The notes beneath the pieces were generated by a model, which did not search any database, was not told where the DNA came from, and was given only the letters and a program-made list of their open reading frames with translations. A DNA stretch of 64,000 bases. It comes from Polyporus tsugae (taxonomy: Eukaryota; Basidiomycota; Agaricomycetes; Polyporales; Polyporaceae). Every line of letters begins with the position of its first letter. The stretch's first letter is position 1. The stretch is taken from contig JAHRBS010000007.1 of NCBI GenBank assembly GCA_024305745.1, forward strand, positions 2,542,001 to 2,606,000. Reading direction: 5' to 3'. Below, one piece after another: positions 33,281-43,554 of this stretch. The position numbers and the translations under genes were made by a program.

Positions 33281-34078
33281 GGTAGTGATCAAACGTGTAG
33301 TGCAGTATAAGCGGTATGCGCAGGAAGTTGGGATTGGGTTGGGATTGAATAATAAGGGTAGGAGATCTCGCAAAGATCTAAGATGCGGAGCGACGCACCG
33401 GCGCTCCGGTGAACCTCAGCCTGTACTTACTTAAGTTACAGTACTGGAGGACGTTCGATCGAACTTGTCATGGTCTTCTGAGGTTAACGTTTTAACTCCG
33501 ACGCGGTCACAATAAAGAAAGCCTTGCACACTCGTTACAAGGAGCCGGGAAAGAGACAGCTCAGAGTATGCGTTGCATATTATATTACTAGCTACTGTAT
33601 CTAGAGACGTCGCGTATACCGACTACTACTCCAATGTGGGGATTATGACCTGTGACGAGTTCAAGCAGGGGAAAGTGTTCGTTCACTAGATGACAGATAT
33701 CGATGGTAGTGGTTATGCAAGTGTGGCTGCTGTAATGGGTGGGTGACTAAATGATGTGCAATGTATGGTATCAACGATGATGGGGATCCACAAACGACAG
33801 GACGAAACTATGGACATGGTCCAAAAGCAACAATATGCAACAGACGAAAGGAGTGAAGGGGATTACATGTAGAATGCAGAGCGACGACGTGCGTAGACAG
33901 GATGCGTACGATAGAAGCAGCAGATGATGGGGGCGCGATGGTGAAAAGATGACGATGCAGAGACCACCCTGAACGATGCGAGCGAGAGTCTGCACTAATA
34001 CTGTGATGCACGGGAAGACGATTAGATGACGTGGAGCACGACGGCAATGTAATGTATGCAAGAGGCGGATGGGGTGTC
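33281..34078. other. Intergenic stretch, RPAP3-like promoter and Puf 3' untranslated region
   Basis: Nearly 800 bases. On the minus strand this is 3' of the Puf stop codon, then the promoter of the RPAP3-like gene. Small minus-strand frames at 33771-34061 lack support. A long 3' untranslated region is usual for Puf mRNAs. Confidence 0.55.
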
Positions 34079-36938
34079 CTAAGCGGAAGTTTCAGTCACC
34101 ACCTCAGCGAGGGTGGCCTCGCCCGAGGGCACAGTGGGAGCGCACTTCTCAACAAGTCGCTCGACTAAGGGGACGGGGTTAAATTCGATTGCAAGGAACA
34201 GGCACAGGAAACGACTCACTGGCTGAGAGGTGCTTGCTGTACGCGCTCGAGTACCTCCTCATGTTGACCAAATGCGGGCGAACTTTGCTGATCAGCTGCT
34301 CCTTCTGTTCGCCGTCAGCGACCGTGAGAGCCCGCTGAAGGACGTAATCTATTGGAGAGGGTTTGGTCAGTTCCACTCCGGAGCGCACACGCACTGAGTT
34401 AGACTCACTCCCGAAGGAATCCTTCATTAGGCCCATGAGAGGGCTGAGACCGTCCTGCTTCGGAGTCATGATCTCATCGATGAGCTGTCGACGACTGTCC
34501 GGATCCGCGGTGATCAACGCCTTCTCGCACACGTTCGACGCGAACTTGTGTTTCGCCATGTTGTTCATCTGACCGGTGAGCTTGGCAATGATCATGGCGC
34601 GGTCCTGTGGCTTGCCATGCTCCAAGACAAACTGAACGACGTAGTTCTGATCCGACCGTTAGTATCATTACAGGTGGCAATCGTGTGGATGTGGTTCTCA
34701 CCCCGAACTGATCAATCATGAGGTTCGAGACATACTTGTGCAGCTCTTCAAGAAGCGGCCTCGTCTGCTCCTCCGGAAGATACTCGAAGCACCGCTGGAG
34801 GACTCGGCAACCGTATGGGTGTGTAGAGAGCTCGTAGATACTTCCGCGGAACGCGCCGATAAACCCAAGGCGTTCAGGGACGACGTGCTCAATAATCTTT
34901 TGAACAACCTGCTCGTCGTGGGTTAGCAACAAAGTCTGTCATACAAGCAAAGTTGACGGACGTGGTTGCCATTCGCATCCTTGACACACCGAAGGACGTT
35001 TGCACTGATTTCCTGGACGAACATTGCCTGGTTGTCAGGATTCACGTACTCAATCGCCTAGACGACGACAAGGTGAGTGACAGGTCAGAGTCTCCGAATG
35101 ACTGCCAAACCTTCTGGACGACTCGGCACCCGTACATCTGCAGTGAAAGGCCGAGCACCTGGCCCTCCATCGTGCTAACGAGACGCGCCTTCTGTGCCGC
35201 CGTGCCGAACTCGAACATCTTCTGCATAACCTGTAAACGCCACGGCCAGCAAGTTAGTGACGCCATCACCCAGGCATGTGAGAGACAGACGCACATAGTT
35301 GCCAAAGACGTCCTGCATAAGCTGAACGGCAGACTGCGGCACAATCTCGTCAAATACGATGTCCATCTCCTCGCCCGTGGCAGACTCGAGCTTCTGCTGG
35401 ATGAACCGTGACCCATGCTGGTCCCCGCTGAACTCCACAATATACCCAAAGATGTCCTAGAGCAAGTCCGGCGTCAGCTCCCGTTGCCATAAAGATAAAG
35501 TTGCGTCGATCCAAGACATTGAGAATTGATACCGACCCGCAGTTCCCACTTGCGAGATTTATTGGCCCGGAATTCGTCCAGTTGCGCGCTTCGCACCGCC
35601 CCATCACCGCGTCGACCCTGGCGACCGCCGTGCACGAACCCATGCACGCCGGGGCCGGCGTGGGGATGCATGACGCCGTAGGGTACCCCACGAGGGAGCT
35701 GTGGACTGTAATCTACGGGCGCGCCGTAGGGAGACGAGTGCGGCGACGGTGACGACCGGAGGTTAGCGTACAACATGTTCTGCGGAGGCATAACCTGGTG
35801 GGAAAAGGAACCGTTAGTGCTTGGAACCACCGGTGACCGGCGCGAGCTACCACACCTGATCACGACGCTTTTCAACCCCGGCCAAAGGGTGGGGCGCGAG
35901 CATAGGCGAGTGCGGTGGAGGTGCGTGGTAGATTAGCGGTTGGCCGGGGTAGTAGTATTGCGACCCCAATGTGCGCGAAGAATTGACATAGTCATAGAAT
36001 TGCTGGGCGTGGAGGTCAGTCATAGCATGAGCATGCAATGTCTGGGTTCCCAATCCAGGATATACATTAGGAGCAGCTGTCGCGGAAGTGAGAGCCGGTG
36101 ATGAGCCGTAGAGGGAGAGCTCCGGTGTCGTGCGGTAGGCGTCGTATGAGTATGAAGGACCGGAATAATACGAAGCATATTCGGTCTGGGGATAGCCACC
36201 GTACGGGCCCCGAGGAGGTTGTTGAGGACTGCGCGCTGGATGCCCAGGGTTTGCCGGAGGCGTCATGCCAGAAGATTGAGGTCCCTGGCGGTAGCCGTTC
36301 TGCTCTGAAAGACCATAGTCATCCTCCTGGACCATTGCCATACCGCGGAGGGCGACAGAAAGGTCTGTGTCAACCAACGTAGATGTTTGTAGGGAATCGT
36401 AGTTGCCAACAGAGCTAGCGTTTTGCCCTAGAAGCCATGGTTTGATTAGAATATGGCGCGTATCTCAGCGCCCGGATAATACACGCACCGAGGACAGCGT
36501 TGTATTGCTGTGATGACATCTGGCCCGGCTTGGACCCGCCTACTGATCCCGCTGGCAGGCCAGACTGTGCTGATACCTGCCTTGATCTCACCTGTGACAA
36601 ACGCGCGACATATCAGCCTTAGTGTTCAAAAGCAGGTACAGCAGGGAAAGGAGGGGTCGCAGCCGCACATACCAAACTTGTCAAGTCCTTCTGTTGGGCG
36701 TCCGCCATCTCGTCCCATGTACCGCTGGCGGACCGGGACCCCCAGCCGTCGTTCAGGTTGTGGGACATGGACGATTCGGGGATGCTGGCGGCCGAAGAAC
36801 TGGAAGGGTGTCTTGACGCATTTCCGCCTCCCCACACCTGGGCGGACATTAGTGCACTGGGGCGCCAGGATTAGCTATGTAGCGGATGCTCACCTGCCAA
36901 CCTATGCCCAAATTCTTGAGACCGTTTGAGGGAGCCAT
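34079..36938 (-). CDS. Pumilio/Puf3-class RNA-binding protein
   Basis: mRNA 3'UTR regulator. Many exons, about 750 residues. The N-terminal half is disordered, rich in Pro, Ser, Tyr and Gly ([33 protein letters not shown]). The C-terminal Puf domain has eight repeats; their base-contacting helices read, in order, [56 protein letters not shown]. The repeat 4 helix is split by an intron with an unusual GTCCGT donor. The Puf code applied to these triplets predicts UGUAUAUA, the canonical Pumilio/Puf3 site. The end [18 protein letters not shown] precedes the stop at 34079-34081. I took [15 protein letters not shown] (36938) as the start because of its GCCATGG context; an in-frame Met at 36953 (MFSVA) is also possible. 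Targets probably include mitochondrial mRNAs as for Puf3, an inference only. Confidence 0.93.
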
Positions 36939-38380
36939 GGCTACGCTGAACATATTGGCGGAACCCTTCCTGTGCGAGTGAATCTAAATAAATAGGTTCA
37001 GCTGGCGGAGGTCGCGTGACGGTGAGAGCACAACGAACAGGGTTGAGAGAACTAGTGGGAGAATGGTCGCAAGATTGGGAAGAAGAGCCAGAAGGTTTAT
37101 GGGACGATTCGTGATTAGTTGTCGACATCTATGGGCAAGTCGGAATCCTGGGTGGGGTGCCCAAGTTTGTATGGAGGAGCGAGAAGGAAAGCGATGACTC
37201 ACATGCGAAAGGCTACAATATTCGAGCTCTACGTGTGGTCTAAGATGCGGTTGTTATAAAGCTGGCAAGCAAGTCATCAGTACGACATGCCAAGGGACGA
37301 AACGAAAGGCGGCCATGGACAGGGCGGGGGAGGGCGTTCGCGCTGGAACGAAGGACACGCGCCGAGACGCGTCCGATCGCAGGCACGACGTCACTGGCTT
37401 GAACGAAGCTGGACTAGAAGCACTCACTAGTACTGTACGGGGAACGGGGGGGGGGACCTCGGGGAGAGGAGGGGAGAGAAGGGTCCTCTTAGGTTGGACC
37501 GACGCTCGCGTGGTGGAGGGGAGGAGAACGCGAGGGCGGAGGCGAGTCCGACGCGTCGACAGGCGGGCGAAAATGGGGGAAATAATGGTGGACTGTCATG
37601 TACCTAATTTGATTCCGCTAAAACTCGAACTCGAGGCGCGGTTGTTCGCTCGTCGGGCCATTTGACACGTGGAACGCTCACCGCAACTGCCCGCGTCCCC
37701 CGCCTCCCTGCCGAACCATCTCCATTGCCTTTCTCGGTCCCCCGGCCACACCGCCCAGGGCCCCTCCTGCCATTCCGGGCCCAGCGCCGCTCCCAGGGCT
37801 GCTTCCATCAACACCCGCCAGCACGACCCTGACGGAAGATACGTCGCGTCCCACGCACAGCCCTCCCGCGCGCTTTCTCAATTGGCTCCACCCGAGAACC
37901 AGCGAGCTCGGACCGGCAGAATCGTCCGTAGGCCGTGTAATTCGCCGTATTCGAGCTCGAGCGTATTCGCCGCAGTCTCTGCAGCCCCCGAAGCCCGAAC
38001 CATTGGCCACTGTAGGTCCGCGTAAGTCCCATGAGCAAACTTCTCGAGCTCGCATCGTCGCTTCGCGGATGCACATGCACCACGCCCCGCTGAGTCCTTT
38101 CGACTGTCGACATCATCGCGCTCCGCCAGCGGAGCCTGGTCCGCGATCACACACCGACCCTTGCCGTCGGAGATTAGCCTAGAAAATTTTGCCGTTGACG
38201 CACCCGGTCCGGTTCTCCTCGGTCTTGACGTTATGGCATGTCGTCCATTCCTCTTCGACTCTGTATTACCGACCAAACGATAGTGAAGTAGATGTGATTT
38301 ATAACATACAAACAATGCAGACGGCTGAGCGTGATGGATATACGTGGCGAGTGCAGCGACGGGTGAAAGCATGTGAAGGT
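36939..38380. other. Long intergenic stretch upstream of the Puf gene
   Basis: About 1.4 kb between the Puf start and the kinesin-1 stop, both minus strand. A minus-strand frame at 36871-37128 (MSTTNHESSHKPSGSSSQSC) overlaps the Puf start in another frame and could be an upstream open reading frame. A G10 run lies at 37446-37455 within a purine-rich tract at about 37440-37485. Plus-strand frames at 37315-37662 and 37669-38025 are Arg/Gly- or Ser/Pro-biased and lack splice or domain support. Confidence 0.5.
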
Positions 38381-41300
38381 CTATCGCGAGTTGAAGTTGA
38401 ACCAGGATTGCCGCTTGGCTAAAAACAAGCGAGAAGGTCAGCAAGCGGTGCTGGTTCGCCGGAGTAAACGATAAACACGTACCAGTGCTATTGCGGGGGC
38501 GAGTGAAGAAGAATGAGGTGAAAGGCGAAGCCACACGTTGTCAGCATGTAGTCAGGTAAGCAGCAGTCGCGAAACACAAGGGTACCCACCCAGAGTCTTC
38601 GTTCTGTACTCTTGCCAAAGGGTTTGCCATGCTGGGGGACGTGGGTCCCGTGCCCGTGCTCCCGAGAGTCGCGCTCCCTCCCCCACCGCGCAGCGGCTTG
38701 GCAATCCGACCAAAGCTTAACGGCGAGGACGAAGCGGCCTTCTGTGCTGAAAGGCGAGCGAAAGGTTTCAGCCCAATACAACGGTAAGCCACAAATTACC
38801 GTTACATACCGCGCGCCTGGTCTAGCCGTTCCTTCACCGCCTGGAGTTGCGCCTCGAACTTCTGGTTCTGCACTGCCAACCGACGGTCGGCATCCTGGAG
38901 AAGGGCCTCGAGGTTCTGTATCCGCTCGTTCCGTGCCAGGAGCTTGCGTTCTGCGATGCCCGCCTCCTTCTTGAGCGCTGAGTTCTGGTCGACGAGCTAA
39001 CGGAATACAGAAAGCAACCGCGCATCAACAAGACTGAGACGAAGCGTCACCACTGAGTAAATGCATGTCAAAACGCACCTGCTTCTGGACGACGGTGAGC
39101 TGCTCCAAATTGCGCTCCAAGAAGGCCATCTTCTTTTGCTGCGCCTTGCTGTTGCTGTTCCGGATCACATTGTTGTACTGCTCCTTGATCTCGTCCAGCT
39201 GAATCTCAAGTTCGACAACCTAGGGGACACCCATGGTCCTTGAGCGAAATGACGAAGGACGCATCCGACGATAGCCTATTACCTTCTCGCACCGATTCTG
39301 CAGGTCGCGCATAAGCGACTTCTTGACGCCATCGAACTCGGCAAGCTGTACGCTGATTGCCTTTCGGGTGCGCTCCAAGTCCTGCGCGCTCTCCGCCAAA
39401 TTCTTCCCTCCTTCAATCCCAGCCGACGTCACAGCGAAGGCGCGCTGCGAGGCGAAGAGCTTATCAGTCTCGGCCGGCAGGACCCAGAGAGACGTATTAC
39501 GTACCTTCAGCTCCTCGTTGACGCTCTTGACACCGTCGATGGTGGCATTCAGAGTGCGGATCTCGTTGCCCTTGATCTCCAGCTGCTGCTTGAGATCCTG
39601 AACCTCGCCGGCATGTGCGTCACGCTTTGCAGCGTACTGCGCTTCAAGTTTGTTCTGCCGGGCAAGTGTGAGAACTCCGCAATTGGAATGAGACGTCAAA
39701 ACGCCGATCATTGGTACCTTGAGCTCAGCCATGGATTCGGCGATGTCCACGTTGCTAACTTCCTCATCGTGGATGGTCTTCTCTGTAAACATGAAACAAT
39801 CGGTGTTAGAAGATTCCAATGCCGTAACGAAGAACCGAATACGAACCGAGGAGTTCCTCGTACTCGGCTTCAAGGCCAGCGATGCGAGACTCGAGCTCGT
39901 CGCGCCTCCGCTGGTGCATCTCGTTCTCTTCCTGTACCTGGCGGAGGCGGTCGACCGTCTCCCGGATGAGGGTCTGGGTATCGGCCAGGCGCCGCCTGAC
40001 GGACACGATATCCTCGTGGGTGAGGGTGGAGATGGACTCGTCGGAGTCGATGGCATCGAGCTTTGCGAGGATCTGGCGAAGCTGCTCGTCCTTCTCGGAG
40101 AAGGTGCCTTGCTAAATACGCCGGAGGCGCACATGAACGCAGATCAGACGTTTGTTCAAGGCACCCCCCGCGGGACCGAACAGAGACTGGACCCTGACAC
40201 TCACAGCATCGAATTTGGCCATCATAAGCGCCATCTTCTCTTGCTTGCGCTTCTCCTTGTCCTCCGTCGATGCGTCCTTCTGCGCCGCCTTGAGGTCCGC
40301 GATCGTCTTCTTGAACTCCTCGAGTTCCCCTTTCGCATCCTGGTTCTGTTCCTTGAGAATGTCGATGGTGATGATGCTCTCCTTGTTGTCGTAGTTGAGC
40401 CGCTCGACCTGCAGGCGGAGCTCGTTCAGCTGGCCGGACATCGACTTGTTCTCCGTCGACAGTGACGTCTCCTGCTCCTTGAGGAACGTGAGCTCCTCCT
40501 TGAGCTCCTCTTTGAGCTTCTCCGCTGCCCTGAGGAAGGATTCCTTCTCTGCGAGCTGATCGCTGAGCTCGTTCTCCCGCTTCAAGAACTCCTCCCGCTC
40601 GTCCTTGTCTAGACCAACGACCGTTGGCGTCTGTGGACGGCTATCCAAGTCATTCCTGAGATCCTGGAGTAACGGGTTGACAGGCGTCTGACTTCGGGTC
40701 GCGGATGGTGTCGGGGAAGCAGTCGACTTCTTGGGAGCGGCGGACGCCGGAGCGCCAGCCTTCTCCGGCGAGGCCCAGTCTGCATGGTCGACCTGACCAC
40801 CAGACCTCCAGATGGCAAGCTCGGCTTCCAGGGCGGCAATGTACTTCTGATACGAGGAATTGGCGGCGTTGGCCTTGGAAAGGAGTGCCTTGAGCTCGAA
40901 GGGGGAGAGCTCGGCGTTGACACGAGCAGTGTTCTTGATCGATTTAGCGCGGATACCGAAGCGCAGGGTACCGAGGGTTTCGGAGTCGTTGTAGGATGAG
41001 GGAGAGCAGTTAATGATAAGCGTAGTTCGTGAATTACCACCGAGTGACTCTTGCAGGATACGGGTGAGCTTGGAATCACGGTACGGAATGTGCTTGGCCT
41101 GCGAGCAAAATGCAGGTTATCAGTCTTCTGCCTCTCTGCAGCTTGGCGCGGAGGCCAACCTTCCCATCTGTGAGGGCATTGATGACCATACCAAGGGCCG
41201 ACAAGGACTTGTTGATCTTCTTGGCTTCCTCCAAAGTCTGACCAGAAGCGCCGGTCTTGCCAACCTTCTCTGAACCCGCAAGATCGACGAGGTATAGGTT

Positions 41301-42401
41301 ACCAGTCTTTTGTGCACCTGTCTCCGTGTTCTTCTGGTTAATGGTGATGAGGAAAATGGAATGCGACCGAGACGACTCCGCGTTCATGTCTGGTGGTGTT
41401 GCTCGTAAGAGAAATCATGTCACAGACGATGTGAAAGCTTACTGGTATGCGAGACTACACGAGCTGCACCTCCTTGGCGCATTATCTCGTAGACCTCCTG
41501 CGCGCTGCTGACATAGAAATCGGAGAGGCCCTTCACATACACACCCTTCGACTTCTCTTCGTGAATTTGGAGGTTGTCATTCTGGGCTGTGAACCGATGC
41601 GACGTTAACACATGCCACCACATTCAACAGGCGCGACTCACGAGCAAGCAAATCCCTGATCCGCTCCAAGTAGATTTCCATGTACGACACCTTCACGAGG
41701 TATTCTATATGTGCGTCCGATTCAACGATGGACTGGAAGATTTGCTCGGTTATACGGGGTATCAGTCCTTTCAGCTCGGAATTATCTATGTCGGCACCCT
41801 GTGTGGCGTACATTAGCGCATACAAGGAACAAACCCATGGGCAACGTACCATCATGGTGAACGTCTTTCCACTACCAGTCTGACCGTACGCAAAGACTGT
41901 GCCGTTATAGCCATCAAGGACGTCTGTAGAAAGGGAAACGTGAGCCTAACTAGGATCTTGAGTATGCTCACGCTTTTGCGTCAGTGAGGGGAAAGACAGG
42001 GATGCCGCGGCGAGATCGGAGACAGCGGGAAGGCAAGGCGATAGAAAGCAGGATACCACTTACCCTTAACGGTGCTGAAGTGGGGTCAATATATGCTACT
42101 CCGATGAGAGAAGAGCACTCACTCTTTGACTCCGTAATCAAAGACCTCGTGCTGCTGCGTCCCTGGGGGGAACACTCGGTCGAACGTGAAACCATCTCGC
42201 TCGGGCCCCGAGCTCAGTTGGGCGGACCGCAGTTGAACGGTTTGCAGGTTCTCGTGGAATGAGACAATGATCTCTCCGCCTTCCCGTTGCTCAATGGCAT
42301 TCGTCGGCCGGAATCTACGAACCCGTCAAGCTGAGCATCGGCATTGCATATGCTGCGAATGAATCTACCTACCGACAGACGACCTTGATGTTCGTGGACA
42401 T
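38381..42401 (-). CDS. Kinesin-1 heavy chain (conventional kinesin)
   Basis: Plus-end microtubule motor for long-range hyphal vesicle transport. Many exons, about 960 residues. Motor domain at the N-terminus: [36 protein letters not shown]-loop [22 protein letters not shown], switch [13 protein letters not shown], switch [21 protein letters not shown], then [16 protein letters not shown] and the neck [15 protein letters not shown] long coiled-coil stalk follows, then the tail with [11 protein letters not shown], the IAK autoinhibitory motif. The C-terminus is restored only by a 5-base microexon at 38483-38487 (CACTG) between introns 38488-38589 and 38419-38482; spliced, the end reads [18 protein letters not shown], the basic-SWF end typical of fungal kinesin-1. 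Without it the frame stops at an unrelated sequence. The second kinesin nearby (43555-47420) is a different class, not a duplicate. Confidence 0.95.
38483..38487 (-). other. 5-base microexon of kinesin-1
   Basis: Bases CACTG (minus strand) lie between an upstream acceptor (CGCAATAG) and a downstream donor (GTACGTG). The downstream intron ends GTTTTTAG and holds a GCTGAC branch-like word. The five bases complete Gly-Thr-Ala codons and set the frame for [11 protein letters not shown]. Joining the flanking exons directly gives the wrong frame. Confidence 0.8.
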
Positions 42402-42880
42402 GGTAATCCGAAGACGGTGCCAACAGAAACGTAGTGCAAGGAGAGTGGGATGTGGCTTGGATCTTCGTTATGACTGTTCACAGAGGTATAGGGAACACGC
42501 CTAGGCAGGCGGATTGTCTAGAGACAAAAAAGAAGAGAGGAAGGAGGGTAGCAGAAGATGGCGACGATACTCTGGAGGCCTGCCGGCAGAGAGCAGGTCT
42601 AAAGGAGGTCAAGCAAGCATGGACGAGCTATTTACCGCTGTCGTCAAGCACGCGTTTCGCGTAGCGCTCCATAAGCGGAAGTCCTCAGCATTTCAACCGA
42701 GGAGATAGCACTCAGATATGGGGGGCATGGATTTCTCTTTGAGACTTCCGGTAGTGCGAGTAACATAGAATACACAGATGCTGAGCTATACAATGGATCT
42801 AGAACAGTCCAGTGAGGAGGTAGTACGAGCCTACAATACGCGCTGAGGTACATAGATAGAAGTGGAAAAGGAGAGACAAA
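42402..42880. other. Kinesin-1 promoter region and ELF1 3' region
   Basis: About 480 bases between the kinesin-1 ATG and the ELF1 stop, both on the minus strand. No gene is seen; a purine-rich run at about 42525-42560 is the only feature. Confidence 0.55.
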
Positions 42881-43312
42881 TCAGTCGTCGCTGTCTACAG
42901 ACGGTGCGCGCGGTGCTCTGCTAGAGGATGCGACCGTCCGACGGGTCGAAGTTGATGTCGCCTCCTTCTCAGCCGCATCGGCCGCGTCGATCCACTCTGA
43001 ATAGATGTCGATGGGCTCTGTCAGGTCTATGGAAGACGATAAGTGACAAGCGTACACGCGGAGAGTGGCGACGTACGATTCGCTTTACTCTGATACCTCT
43101 GGTCGCAGACCTTGCACAACAGTTGTGCGACGCCTTCCTTCCTGTTGATTCGAACCGAGACCGACTTGTCGTGGTGGCAGAAAAGGCAGGTGAAGTTGGT
43201 CTCTGTTTGCAGTCGTAAGTCCAGTTCGAACAGATTTCAGAAGACACGTACCCAGCGGGTCCTTCCTGCGTGCAGGAGCAGGCTTACGGGAGGACTTTTT
43301 GCGTTTACCCAT
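42881..43312 (-). CDS. ELF1: Transcription elongation factor ELF1
   Basis: Small zinc-ribbon protein that rides with RNA polymerase II and helps it pass nucleosomes. Exons 43252-43312, 43077-43202 and 42881-43026 (minus) give 110 residues. The basic N-tail MGKRKKSSRKPAPARRKDPL is typical, followed by the zinc ribbon TNFTCLFCHHDKSVSVRINR with C-x2-C, and EGVAQLLCKVCDQRYQSKA with the second C-x2-C. Then comes HLTEPIDIYSEWIDAADAAE, a conserved Elf1 segment, and an acidic Ser-rich tail APSVDSDD. Length and order match fungal Elf1 closely. It lies between the two kinesin genes and diverges from kinesin-5 across 242 bases. Confidence 0.95.
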
Positions 43313-43554
43313 GGTGGAGGACTAACACAGAAGTCAGACGAGCTGGTCGGCGTTCAGGGCAGCGAGAGACCTGAGCGATGAGCGCTGAGCCTGTGTCCAA
43401 TGTCCATGTACGAAGTAAGCGCCTGAGCATAGAATTCCCACGTAGCGATCACGTGGAGTACGCGACGCGCGGGTGGTTGAACTCGGAGTCGGGGCGCGGC
43501 GAGAGCCTGAGAGCACTGTCCTCTTCCCGACAACCGCCGTTCTCTCCGCCCACC
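43313..43554. promoter_or_regulatory. Divergent promoter, ELF1 / kinesin-5
   Basis: The 242 bases between the ELF1 ATG (minus) and the kinesin-5 ATG (plus) form a shared promoter. A run of G/C-rich words (CGCGACGCGCGGG) lies at about 43461-43473, of the kind bound by MBF-like cell-cycle regulators (ACGCG core); this is only a suggestion. Confidence 0.5.

Noticed and set aside
37315..38025. Plus-strand frames of 116-118 residues upstream of the Puf gene
   Set aside because: Low-complexity Arg/Gly or Ser/Pro composition in GC-rich sequence, with no splice or domain evidence.
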